Shown: positions 36,262 through 45,097 of the stretch, piece by piece | How the letters are laid out: every line of letters begins with the position of its first letter | Numbering within the stretch: position 1 is the stretch's first letter | Assembly: GCA_963579025.1 (NCBI GenBank) | Contig: CAUZFZ010000004.1 | Coordinates: forward strand, 1 to 64,000 | Length of the DNA: 64,000 nucleotides | DNA from: CAUZFZ01 sp963579025 | GTDB lineage: Bacteria > Planctomycetota > Planctomycetia > Planctomycetales > Planctomycetaceae | Direction: 5' to 3' | Translations under genes and position numbers: made by a program | Notes under the pieces: model-generated | The model's input: the letters and a program-made list of their open reading frames with translations, nothing else | Database searches by the model: none | What the model was told of the DNA's origin: nothing

Positions 36262-37989
36262 TTACCCAAAGTCAGACGGATTACCGAACAGGCCACCACC
36301 GCTTTCGGGCTGACCGATTCCGCCCTTCAGATCCTCACGTCGCTCGATCGGCGGCAGGGCGGCCAGTTCTGCTTCACGGGCGGCTTCTTCCAGGACGCGC
36401 GGGTCCTGGCTCATCGCCTTGACCGAAAGGCTGATACGACGCCGGCTCAGATCGAACTCCAATACCTTGGCGGTAATCTCTTTGCCTTCCTGGACGACGT
36501 CGGTCACTTTCCGGACGCGTTTCCAGTCGAGCTGGCTAATGTGAATCAATCCCTCAATACCCGGTTCCAGCTCGACAAACGCACCAAAGTCGGTGGCTCG
36601 TGTGACTTTGCCGGTGACGATTGACTCCGGCGTATACGTCTCGGCCGCGACAAGCCAGGGGTCCTGCGAAAGCTCCTTCATCCCCAGGCCGATGCGTTTC
36701 TTGTCACGATCAACCTTGATGACCTTGACGTTGACCTCCTGCCCCTCAGTCAGCACTTCGCTCGGGTGCTTGATGTGAGTCCACGAGATCTGCCCGATGT
36801 GCAGAAAACCGTCTGCTCCGCCAAGGTCGACGAACGCCCCGTAATCCTTGAGCGTCTTGACGCGACCAATGAACTCGACGTCTTCCTGGATGGACTCCCA
36901 GAACTCCTCTTCCTGAGCTTCCCGTTCTTCCATCAGCAGTGCCCGGCGGCTGACCACCAGATTTCGTTTCTGCTGATTGACTTCAATGATCTTCGCCGGC
37001 AGCTTCTGACCGACATATGCGCTCAGATCACCGACGAAATGCATGTCGACCTGACCTGCCGGCATGAAACCGCGTAAGCCGCCGATCTGCACCTCCAGTC
37101 CGCCCTTGTTCATCTTCTGCACCATGCAGTCAACGACCTGGCCTTTTTCAACGGCATCCCAGTTTCCACCCGGACGACTTTTCCCGCTGGGCAGATTGAC
37201 TGCGATGAGTCCTTCATTCTCGTCAACTTTCGAGACAGCAACTCGCAGTTTCTTTCCGACTTCCGGTGGAGTCGTGCCTTCGAACTGTCGCAACTGCAGA
37301 ATGCCCGGGATGCGAAATCCCAAATCGAGAAACACGTCATCACCGTGAATCGAATGCACAACGCCTTCCAGACGCGCTCCCGCGTCGGGCAGGTCCTGAG
37401 ACGCATCAGCTCCCTTGGTCGCTTCCGCCTGTTGGGCATCGCCGGCCATGGCCGCTTCAATCTCGGCTTCGAGTGAACCAAGTTCGACCTCACGCGGAAT
37501 CTCGATCTCAACAACGTCCCGCACGGCACTCGCAAGGTCGGCCGCGGCAGCCAGAATCTCTTCGTCAGTACTCGCGACAGCTCCATCTTCGGATCCGACT
37601 TCCACCGGAGCGGCAACCGCAGACTCGGAGACCGGATTGGGGACAGCTTTTAATTCGTCGCCACCCGTTGGATTCAACTGCACTCGACGCGATTCGGAAT
37701 CTGCGTCGCTCGACAGGGCCGTGGGCTCGCTGGATTCGTCGACGGGTGCCGAACTTTCTTCGGTTGGCTGCGAGGCCTGTTCCCCCACCGGTGCTTCCGA
37801 AACGGGAACGGGCTCAGCCGCCGCCGGTTCTTCGGCAACGGCAACGGCCGCGTCTGCTGCCTGGCCAGCCGAATCGGCTGACTCCACCGGTGCCGCCGGC
37901 GCGTCAGCCGGTTCGGTTTCCAGCGGTGCGGATTCCGTTGCAGCGGGTTGGATTGACGACTCAGTACTCTGCGGAACGTCGGAACTCAT
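36262..37989 (-). CDS. rpsA: 30S ribosomal protein S1 with long acidic N-terminal extension
   Basis: From the ATG at 37989 the product is 575 residues. The last ~370 hold four S1 RNA-binding domains: GARLEGVVHSIHGDDVFLDL, GQVVDCMVQKMNKGGLEV, FIGRVKTLKDYGAFVDLGG and IVTGKVTRATDFGAFVELEP. Each ends in a DxxxxxIxLxxK pattern. The first ~195 residues are a low-complexity Ala/Pro/Glu/Ser region with no basic residues for long stretches, far longer than in usual S1. S1 brings mRNA to the 30S subunit. AGGACAGG upstream supports the start at 37989; 38007 is possible. The membrane-protein gene follows 5 bp downstream. Confidence 0.9.
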   Translation of the reverse strand: MSSDVPQSTESSIQPAATESAPLETEPADAPAAPVESADSAGQAADAAVAVAEEPAAAEPVPVSEAPVGEQASQPTEESSAPVDESSEPTALSSDADSESRRVQLNPTGGDELKAVPNPVSESAVAAPVEVGSEDGAVASTDEEILAAAADLASAVRDVVEIEIPREVELGSLEAEIEAAMAGDAQQAEATKGADASQDLPDAGARLEGVVHSIHGDDVFLDLGFRIPGILQLRQFEGTTPPEVGKKLRVAVSKVDENEGLIAVNLPSGKSRPGGNWDAVEKGQVVDCMVQKMNKGGLEVQIGGLRGFMPAGQVDMHFVGDLSAYVGQKLPAKIIEVNQQKRNLVVSRRALLMEEREAQEEEFWESIQEDVEFIGRVKTLKDYGAFVDLGGADGFLHIGQISWTHIKHPSEVLTEGQEVNVKVIKVDRDKKRIGLGMKELSQDPWLVAAETYTPESIVTGKVTRATDFGAFVELEPGIEGLIHISQLDWKRVRKVTDVVQEGKEITAKVLEFDLSRRRISLSVKAMSQDPRVLEEAAREAELAALPPIERREDLKGGIGQPESGGGLFGNPSDFG

Positions 37990-38109
37990 AAAACCTGTCC
38001 TGAACATTGGCCCGTAACGAGCCGCGTCTCACTACACAGACTGCAGTCGCTGTTCGACTGCCGGATTACCTGATCAATATGCAACAGGCAGCGACGTAAA
38101 CTGTCGCCG

Positions 38110-38979
38110 CTATTTCACCTTTGCCTTGACGCATCGCACGCCGAGATCGGCTCGCTTGAATTCAACGTCCACAGCTCGCCTTGCCGTGGAAGTGAGCATC
38201 TCGAAACGCTCACGCCACGAGCCACCGCGAATAACGTATTGCGCGTCATCCTTATCAGACGGACGCGCGCTACCATCGGCAGATGCGTCCGAATAGTCAT
38301 CGTTCCAGCGATCGCTGACGAACTCCCAAAGGTAACCGTGCATGTCATACAGTCCCCAGGGGTTGGGCTTCAACGCCCCGACTGGGGGATCGTTACCCGC
38401 GGCATTGCCTGTGTGCCAACCGTACGGGTCCAGCAGCGAGGCGATCTTGTCTTTGTCGCCGGGCTTCTGAGCATCGTCACCGAACGAATACCGTGTCGTG
38501 GTACTGGCGCGGCAGCAGTATTCCCACTCGGCTTCAGTGGGCAGACGAATCTCCTCGTCTTTGTCGATCAGCTTTTCGGCTCGCAGCATCGCGGTCAGTT
38601 TCCCGCAGAATTTCACCGCATCTCGCACATCGAACATCTCGACGGAATTCCGAGGGCCGGTCCAGCGACTGGGGTTGCTCCCCGTCACGGCTTCGTACAG
38701 GTTCTGAGGCACTTCGTAACGAGCCATCGAGAAACTGTAATTAAACGTAACTTTGCGCACGGGCCGTTCGTTCGCAGGTCCGTGCGTTGAGCCCATCTGA
38801 AACGACTTTGGAAAGTCCCCTTTGCCGGGTGTGATCTCAACGAACTCGGAGCTGAAGACCTTCAGGAGTTTGCGCTGCACATCGTTCACGGAAGCAGGTT
38901 TCTCTTCAGCAGAAACGGTCACGCCGGTGAGTACGAAGACGGCTGCCAGAAACATAAATCGTCGCGACGCCTTTCGCAT
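38110..38979 (-). CDS. Exported SUMF1/FGE-fold protein without catalytic cysteines
   Basis: From the ATG at 38979, preceded by GGAGAGG, the product is 289 residues with a signal peptide (MFLAAVFVLTGVTVSAEE). It has the formylglycine-generating-enzyme fold: FQMGSTHGPANERPVRKVTF, MARYEVPQNLYEAVTG, RLPTEAEWEYCCRA, NPWGLYDMHGYLWEFVSDR and VIRGGSWRERFEML. The FGE catalytic Cys pair near the C-terminus is absent; only the terminal LGVRC remains. It therefore probably does not activate sulfatases and may bind a ligand instead. It is upstream of rpsA on the same strand, 120 bp away. Confidence 0.85.
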   Translation of the reverse strand: MRKASRRFMFLAAVFVLTGVTVSAEEKPASVNDVQRKLLKVFSSEFVEITPGKGDFPKSFQMGSTHGPANERPVRKVTFNYSFSMARYEVPQNLYEAVTGSNPSRWTGPRNSVEMFDVRDAVKFCGKLTAMLRAEKLIDKDEEIRLPTEAEWEYCCRASTTTRYSFGDDAQKPGDKDKIASLLDPYGWHTGNAAGNDPPVGALKPNPWGLYDMHGYLWEFVSDRWNDDYSDASADGSARPSDKDDAQYVIRGGSWRERFEMLTSTARRAVDVEFKRADLGVRCVKAKVK

Positions 38980-39177
38980 GAGCCTCTCCAACGGTCTGAA
39001 ACAGGGCGGTAAGGCGCATTGTCTACCGCAGTAAAGGCACAGCCGCAATGGCGAGCGATCGTTTAACGCGAGCGGAACATGAAAACCTTTCGGCAACCGC
39101 GTTCGCCAGAACGCCCATCCGGCGTGTTCCCGCACGTTGATCAGCGTGGCTACTCGCAACTCTCGCCTGACACTCAT

Positions 39178-40128
39178 CTACCGGTCCGTTGCCGGGACGG
39201 CTGTCCGATAAGGCGCCACGGCAGATTCGAGTCCGGTTTGCGTCACGCCTGCTTTGTTTCCGTTTCGTCGGCGTTCGTCGACGAATATCCGCGCAGACAA
39301 TTTCAGCAGTTCCACCTGCTGATCCGGCGTCACGCCGTCAAGTTGTCCGGCAAGCTGCTCAACCCATCCCGGCTGTCGCTGCATGGCGACATGCATGAAA
39401 CGGACAAACATGCTCAGCTCGCGAAAGTTTCGGTCCGCAATCATGTGGCTCACTGGTGAGATGACTTTTGCCACGGCATCAACCGTCTGAGACGGAAACA
39501 TCACGAACAGGTCGAGGTCATGAAGAACTTGAGCCGGTCCATCGGGGTCGCTCTCCGCCACAACACCGACGTTCCGTAAATGCATGACGGCCTGAGCCTG
39601 CAACGTCTTCGTCAGCAGCGGACTCTTGTAGCTGCCCGTGCATAGCAGCAACTGCTCATTGTTCGACCGATGCAACACTTCGATCGTGCCGACCGAACCA
39701 TCGCCTGCGTCGGCGTGCCAGACACCGTTGCTGGTCTCACTAAGCTGAAACTTCGAGATTCCCAGTCGTCTCCAGATGCTGACAGCAGCCTCGGGATTGT
39801 GCGTGAAGTACCGATAGACTGCCGGGTCGGCGTCGATCTGAATATTCGGCAGTCGGCGGAACATGCTGCGGTTATCAACAATGCTCTGAACGCGCCGGGA
39901 TTGCTCGGGTGAAAGATGCCTCATCGGCAACCGCGAGACGGCATCGGTCTGCGTTTTTCGCGAAGAGTCGCCCCGGGTCAAAACATCCACTTCGATCTTC
40001 GGACCATTTGACGGGCGACGTTCGGAATTCGGACCGTCATCCGCGGACGCCGTCAAGGGCATCCCACACATGAATGCCAGACAGATTGGCCCTGCCAGAA
40101 TGCCTCTCTGAAGTCGCACGCGTCGCAT
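39178..40128 (-). CDS. Secreted protein of unknown function
   Basis: From the ATG at 40128, with AAGGAG 6 bp upstream, the product is 316 residues. The signal peptide is GILAGPICLAFMCGMPLTAS. The mature protein has LPMRHLSPEQSRRVQSIVDN, FRRLPNIQIDADPAVYRYFT, GTIEVLHRSNNEQLLLCTGS and FRELSMFVRFMHVAMQRQPG. I do not recognise the family; the same pattern recurs among planctomycete hypotheticals. No membrane segment follows the signal. It stands upstream of the FGE-like gene on the same strand with a 198-bp gap. Confidence 0.65.
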   Translation of the reverse strand: MRRVRLQRGILAGPICLAFMCGMPLTASADDGPNSERRPSNGPKIEVDVLTRGDSSRKTQTDAVSRLPMRHLSPEQSRRVQSIVDNRSMFRRLPNIQIDADPAVYRYFTHNPEAAVSIWRRLGISKFQLSETSNGVWHADAGDGSVGTIEVLHRSNNEQLLLCTGSYKSPLLTKTLQAQAVMHLRNVGVVAESDPDGPAQVLHDLDLFVMFPSQTVDAVAKVISPVSHMIADRNFRELSMFVRFMHVAMQRQPGWVEQLAGQLDGVTPDQQVELLKLSARIFVDERRRNGNKAGVTQTGLESAVAPYRTAVPATDR

Positions 40129-40386
40129 CCCGGCTCCTTCCGTTCGCGTCCCCCTCTCAATCGAGCGAACGACTGGACGGCGCACACGTCGTGTGCCCGC
40201 GGTCGGCGTCCGATTCCGCACAACCGCTATCATCGGCAGACTCAACCGTCGCACATCAGCCAATCTGGCTGATCCCGCTGACGTATGCGTCGGCTGAGTT
40301 CACGAGCATCTCGCCGAACGCCCCGCAACATCGGGACGCGGGACATTCAACGAGGATCACTGCCGAAGAGCATGGATGCTCGCAAT

Positions 40387-41118
40387 TTACTCCTGGCTGA
40401 CAGGCAGGTTGAGGACGACGGTCGCGTGATAGCGTTTCAGTTGAAACTCCTTGCCTTCGAACTCGCCGGTCTCTTTCTCTTCGACGCTCGTCCTCAACGT
40501 GTAGCGGCCTTTCTTTTCCGTCTCGAAATGGATGCGTCCCTCTTCGTCGGTCTTCAGGCTGGCTTTGAATCCGCCAGGTCCGCGAACGGCCATGGGGCGA
40601 CCCGCAGCTGGCTTCCCTTTCCACAGAACGCGAAAACCGACCTGTCCATCAACGAGTTCCGGTACGACGTCCAGGTCGAGCTGCTCAGCCCGGCCCAGCT
40701 TTGTCAGTTCAGCGAAGCTGCTGACATCGAAGTGTTTGGCATGGTAGTGCAGCAGCACGTCGGTCTTGCCGTAGCGGTAAACGCCCCACTTGCCGTAACT
40801 CTCGATGCTGCGCGGACCGCCCGCGGACAGGCTGGCCGACAGCCACCGCTTGCCTGGCGACTTCGTTGTTTCCATCTTCAGCTCTGACGGCTTGTCCGCG
40901 TCGAGAGTGCGAATCCACGTCGTGCCACGTTGGATGAATGGATCGAGATACTGTCCATCACCCGGACCAGGACCACCCTCGAAGTACACGTTCGTCGTGC
41001 CTTGCTCGCCGGCCTTCGGATCAATCGAAACCCAGAGGTAATGACTGCAGGCCGAGGAGACGAGCAACCCGGTCAGAAGAAACAGACTCACGGCGGGTCG
41101 AAGGAACGAGCGCTTCAT
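40387..41118 (-). CDS. DUF4198-like exported protein
   Basis: From the ATG at 41118 the product is 243 residues, starting MKRSFLRPAVSLFLLTGLLV, then a Cys that may be lipidated, then SHYLWVSIDPKAGEQGTTNV. The HxLWV opening, FRVLWKGKPAAGRPMAVRGP and YTLRTSVEEKETGEFEGKEF blocks match DUF4198, a periplasmic beta-sandwich family linked by some annotations to nickel uptake. Metal binding is not proven for this protein. It is divergent from the haem-binding dehydrogenase with a 78-bp shared promoter gap. Confidence 0.75.
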   Translation of the reverse strand: MKRSFLRPAVSLFLLTGLLVSSACSHYLWVSIDPKAGEQGTTNVYFEGGPGPGDGQYLDPFIQRGTTWIRTLDADKPSELKMETTKSPGKRWLSASLSAGGPRSIESYGKWGVYRYGKTDVLLHYHAKHFDVSSFAELTKLGRAEQLDLDVVPELVDGQVGFRVLWKGKPAAGRPMAVRGPGGFKASLKTDEEGRIHFETEKKGRYTLRTSVEEKETGEFEGKEFQLKRYHATVVLNLPVSQE

Positions 41119-41196
41119 CGATAGACTCCCTTTATTGAGATGCAAGACATGTCACCGAGTGATCTTCAGTGTTTATTGGACCGTCGGAGCCGTCAA

Positions 41197-44169
41197 ATGC
41201 GAAGCGTCCCTGCGATTCTTGTCGTCGTCGTATCTTCCCTGATCCAGGCCGGATCGACTGTCGCTGCACACGACGACATCGAACCGCACTGGATCTGGGT
41301 GAGTGCCGAACGATCGGCCGGCCAGGCGGTGACTCTGCGCAGAACATTCCGTGTGCCTGGCCAGGCAGTAAAGGCTCGACTGGACCTGGCCGCCGACTTC
41401 ACTCGCTGCCATGTGAAGTTGAATGGTGAGACGCTCACGGAGCTCGACGAGTACGGGCCGTGGCTGGAACTCGATGTTACGGAGCAACTGAAGCCCGGCG
41501 AGAACACGTTCGAGCTGAAGTGCGTCAGTGGTGCCGGACCAGCCGCCATTGCGATGACTCTGGGCGTGATGCAGTCGGACGAAACGCGTCGTTACGTTGT
41601 TTCAGACACGAAGTGGCAGGCTCGCATCGATTCAGCCGACGACAAGTCCTGGCAACCCGCAACCAGCCTGGGTGCCGTGGCACGGGAGCTGTGGGGGGTC
41701 GGTCAGATTGCACGTGTCTCGGCATTCGATGATTACGAACAGTGGCAACAGGCCACAGGCGCCGAGACGGGAACCGACCCGGCAACTTTTGTGACACAGC
41801 CGGGCTTCGAGGTGGAACTCGTGCGATCGGCAAAGTCTGACGAAAGCTCGTGGATCAGTATGGCGTTCGATCCGCAGGGACGGGTGACAATCGGGCGCGA
41901 AGATAAAGGGCTGCTGCGTGTGACCTTGTCGGGCGATGGTCTCGGGGTCGAGCAGGTCGAGATGATCAATGACACCCTGCTGGAAACTCGCGGTCTGCTC
42001 TATGCACACGACATGCTCTACGCCAGCGCGAACAACTCCAAGGCACTGTACCGGCTGCGAGATACGACCGGCGACGACCGGTTTGATGAGGTGAAAGTCC
42101 TGCGCGAGTTTCCTGGTGGAGTTGGTCACGGTCGCAACGATCTGGCGCTCGGCCCGGACGGCCTGATCTACGCGATTCATGGCGACTCGGTCGAACTGCC
42201 GACCGAGAACGTCTCCGATCGTACGTCCCCATTCCGTGCCGCCCGCCGCGGACAACGCACAACGGAGGGACGTCTGCTGCGGTGCGATAAAAATGGCCAG
42301 AACTGGGAACTGGTTGCCGCCGGGCTTCGCAACCCGTTTGGCATCGACTTCAACGCCGACGGTGAAGTGTTCACGTACGACGCTGATGCGGAATTCGACA
42401 TGGGTTCGCCGTGGTATCGACCGACGCGAATTGATCAGCTCGTGTCCGGGGCCGACTTCGGCTGGCGAGGACGGACCAAAGAATGGCCGCCGTACTTCAT
42501 GGATCACGCGGACAATTCGCTGCCGGTCGCCGATGTTGGCAAGGGCTCTCCGACGGCCGTGAAGTCCGGCCTGAGGAGCGAGTTTCCGGAGCGGTATCGT
42601 CGAGCGATGTTTGCGTTGGACTGGACGTACGGCCGGATCCTCGCCTGTCATCTTTCTCCACGTGGCGCGGGATACGCCTGCCGAGTCGAGACGTTTCTCA
42701 AAGGTCGACCGTTGAACGTAACCGACCTCGACTTTGGCCCGGACGGAAGCATGTATGTCGTCACTGGTGGCCGAAAAACACAGTCGGCTCTTTATCGCGT
42801 TCGCTATACCGGATCGCTCGCGGCGGCCGTTCTGGCACTGCCCACAAAACAGTCCGCAGCACGGCAACAGTTTTCGACTCAGGCCCGTAAGCTGAATCGC
42901 CAACTCGCCATGCATCATGGCAAACAATCCGCGAATGCGATCACGCTCGCCTGGCCACAACTTGGGAACCCGGATCCGGTTGTGCGACACTCCGCACGCA
43001 TTGCCGTCGAGCATCAGCCCGTGACCTCATGGAGTCAGCGTGCGCTCACGGAATCCGATTCCGAAGTTGCTGTCACCGCGCTACTGGCACTAGCCCGGAG
43101 CGAACAGCGAACATTGCTCGACGATGTACTGGTTCGGCTCAATGACCTCGATACCGACGCGTTGAGTGCGTATGCGCGACTGTCTCTGGTACGCGCTTAC
43201 CGACTTTGTCTGCAGAAGCCAGACGACCTCGATTCCGCCGTGGCCAAAGCATCGCGGTCTCGATTGCTCACATGGCTCAACCGTGTAACACAAAGCGCGA
43301 CCGCACCAACGGGCACGGGTGACGGGGTCCGTCGCGAACTGGGTCGACTCGTTGCCGACCTCCAGATCACGGGGGCCGTTGAACCGCTCGTCGAACTGCT
43401 CAACTCAAGCGAAACACAACGCGAACGCATGCACGCTCTGTTTGTGTTGCGCGACCAGAGGTCCGGCTGGTCGCCAGAAACCCGCCGCCTCTACTTCGAA
43501 GCGCTGCGCGAGTTGGAACGAACAGCGTTCTCCGGACAGGGCATGCCTGGATTTCTCCGACAAATCCGTGAACAGGCGACAGATCACGTGACTGACTCAG
43601 ACCGCAAACACCTGGCAGAACTACTCAAGCCCGCGGCCGTTGATTCCGCTGAGCCGCTGCTGATCAGCCGGCCCGTGGTTCAGAAGTGGACTCTGCCGGA
43701 ACTCACGGAGCAGCTTGGTCAGGCGACCCAGTCAGGCGATGCAAAACGCGGGCAGTCGTTATTCCGAGACGTCCGATGTGTCGCGTGTCATCGACTAAAC
43801 GGCCGAGGTGGAGTGCTCGGACCGGACCTGACGGCGGTGAGTCGACGATTCAGCCGGCGTGACATTCTGGCGTCGATCATCGACCCGTCTCTGGTCATCG
43901 CTGAGAAATATCGTGGTGCTCAGGTCGTCACGACGGATGGCCGAGTCATCAATGGACGCGTCGTCACAGGCGGCGATTACCGGGCGACCGAGTTGCGAAT
44001 TGTTGAGGACTCAATGCAGCCCGGAAAAATCACAAGAATCAAAAAGCAGGACATCGAGATCTCTCAACCGTCGAAAACGTCACCTATGCCGGCTGGTCTG
44101 GTCGACACGTTGACTGCTGTCGAGATTCTTGATTTGCTCGCTTTCCTGGCGTCGGGTGACTTCAGCTAA
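41197..44169 (+). CDS. PVC-type membrane-bound dehydrogenase with C-terminal haem-binding domain
   Basis: From the ATG at 41197 the product is 990 residues with a signal peptide (SVPAILVVVVSSLIQAGSTV). The N-terminal part is a galactose-binding-like sandwich (RTFRVPGQAVKARLDLAADF). The middle is an NHL-like propeller (GVGHGRNDLALGPDGLIYAI, GLRNPFGIDFNADGEVFTYD). HEAT-like repeats follow. The C-terminal cytochrome c-like domain has DVRCVACHRLNGRGGVLGPD (Cys861, Cys864, His865), then DILASIIDPSLVIAEKYRG and TVLEILDLLAFL-type endings. This architecture is almost restricted to planctomycetes and relatives. Electron acceptor and substrate are unknown. Confidence 0.9.
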   Translation: MRSVPAILVVVVSSLIQAGSTVAAHDDIEPHWIWVSAERSAGQAVTLRRTFRVPGQAVKARLDLAADFTRCHVKLNGETLTELDEYGPWLELDVTEQLKPGENTFELKCVSGAGPAAIAMTLGVMQSDETRRYVVSDTKWQARIDSADDKSWQPATSLGAVARELWGVGQIARVSAFDDYEQWQQATGAETGTDPATFVTQPGFEVELVRSAKSDESSWISMAFDPQGRVTIGREDKGLLRVTLSGDGLGVEQVEMINDTLLETRGLLYAHDMLYASANNSKALYRLRDTTGDDRFDEVKVLREFPGGVGHGRNDLALGPDGLIYAIHGDSVELPTENVSDRTSPFRAARRGQRTTEGRLLRCDKNGQNWELVAAGLRNPFGIDFNADGEVFTYDADAEFDMGSPWYRPTRIDQLVSGADFGWRGRTKEWPPYFMDHADNSLPVADVGKGSPTAVKSGLRSEFPERYRRAMFALDWTYGRILACHLSPRGAGYACRVETFLKGRPLNVTDLDFGPDGSMYVVTGGRKTQSALYRVRYTGSLAAAVLALPTKQSAARQQFSTQARKLNRQLAMHHGKQSANAITLAWPQLGNPDPVVRHSARIAVEHQPVTSWSQRALTESDSEVAVTALLALARSEQRTLLDDVLVRLNDLDTDALSAYARLSLVRAYRLCLQKPDDLDSAVAKASRSRLLTWLNRVTQSATAPTGTGDGVRRELGRLVADLQITGAVEPLVELLNSSETQRERMHALFVLRDQRSGWSPETRRLYFEALRELERTAFSGQGMPGFLRQIREQATDHVTDSDRKHLAELLKPAAVDSAEPLLISRPVVQKWTLPELTEQLGQATQSGDAKRGQSLFRDVRCVACHRLNGRGGVLGPDLTAVSRRFSRRDILASIIDPSLVIAEKYRGAQVVTTDGRVINGRVVTGGDYRATELRIVEDSMQPGKITRIKKQDIEISQPSKTSPMPAGLVDTLTAVEILDLLAFLASGDFS

Positions 44170-44700
44170 GTACCTGTGCGTTGCCACATTGATCGAAGCC
44201 ATTATTAGAAGCCCTCATGATCCTCGAATCCGGGTCGGTGAAGTTTCGCTGGTCTTTATCATGAGGGACCGCTTTGTCCGGATCGGTGCGATACTGACGG
44301 CCTTCCGCTTCCATCTTTGCGACGTGTGCGGCCGCCTTTTCCCAAGCGGCTTCTTCCAGCGCTTCGCGGGCCTCGCGAATCTTCTCCAGACGCGATTTGC
44401 GGCGGGCCAGTTCCTCAGGAAGTTCCTGCGCGGAACGATCTCCGAACTGCTCGTCTTCGGCCGTATCCGCGGCGTCTGCCCGAGCCATCAGCTCCGCGAT
44501 CTCCCGCGTCAGCCGAGTTTCTTCCTCTTTCATGCGGTCGTAGCTCATGGCCTTGTGCCGCGAAGCGTTGGCTTTGATCCTGGCACCATCCAGTGCCACA
44601 CGACCGAGCCGGGTCAGTCCCGCCGCCGCACACACCTGCAGAGTTCCTACAAACAGATTCAGGCTCCCAAAAAGGAATCCATTCCCGACTCCACCTTCTG
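44162..44700 (-). pseudogene. Remnant of an IS1182-type transposase
   Basis: The frame VCAAAGLTRLGRVALDGARI continues RHKAMSYDRMKEEETRLTRE and RNFTDPDSRIMRASNNGFDQ, the central segment of IS1182-like transposases. It stops at 44162 just after CGNAQVLS, where intact copies continue to the catalytic C-terminus. The same frame can be followed upstream to about 44700 (NLFVGTLQV) without a standard start. Both ends and the DDE core are missing. The 3' end overlaps the last codons of the haem-binding dehydrogenase gene (stop at 44169), so the insertion lies right at that gene's end. Confidence 0.8.
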
Positions 44701-44757
44701 TAGCGCATCTCCATCGAGAAAACCAGGTCGATTTCCATTCTCGGACAGACTCCTGGT

Positions 44758-44885
44758 CCAGCCCATCGGGCTGGGTGATCGTTCTACCCGTTTAACCAAG
44801 GGCCAACGGCCCTGAGGTGAGATAGAGGCTCCCAATTTACCCAGCCCGATGGGCTGGGCGAGGCAAACCAACGGGCCTTTGGCCC
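44758..44885. repeat. Two tandem copies of a double-hairpin repeat
   Basis: Copy 1: CCAGCCC..GGGCTGG (44758-44774), then GGGCCAACGGCCC (44800-44812). Copy 2: CCCAGCCC..GGGCTGGG (44840-44858), then GGGCCTTTGGCCC (44873-44885). Both copies keep the order and the spacer words AACCAAC/AACCAAG. Each half can fold alone. The block sits between the transposase remnant and the dioxygenase gene and codes for nothing. From 44886 to 45097 I see only unassigned DNA. Confidence 0.65.
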
Positions 44886-45097
44886 TGAAATACAGCGTTC
44901 AACATGAGTACGTCCCTGCTCAACGCATCATGGCTAAGGCCGGGACAGCCGTTGGACTCCGTCCCGACCGAATCTCCGAGACACCAGGGTCGGGTCAGAG
45001 ACCCAACCTACTTTTTCAACGGACTGTTAGAATTGCGTTCGTCAAATCCACATTGCTGCGATTCGAGTGACTTGAGCTTGAGCGGAATTTCCTATTC

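Noticed and set aside
38110..38979. Active formylglycine-generating enzyme
   Set aside because: The fold matches, but the catalytic cysteine pair is missing.
41632..43014. 460-codon minus-strand open frame
   Set aside because: It lies wholly antisense to the haem-binding dehydrogenase, whose frame carries clear domain motifs; this one has none.
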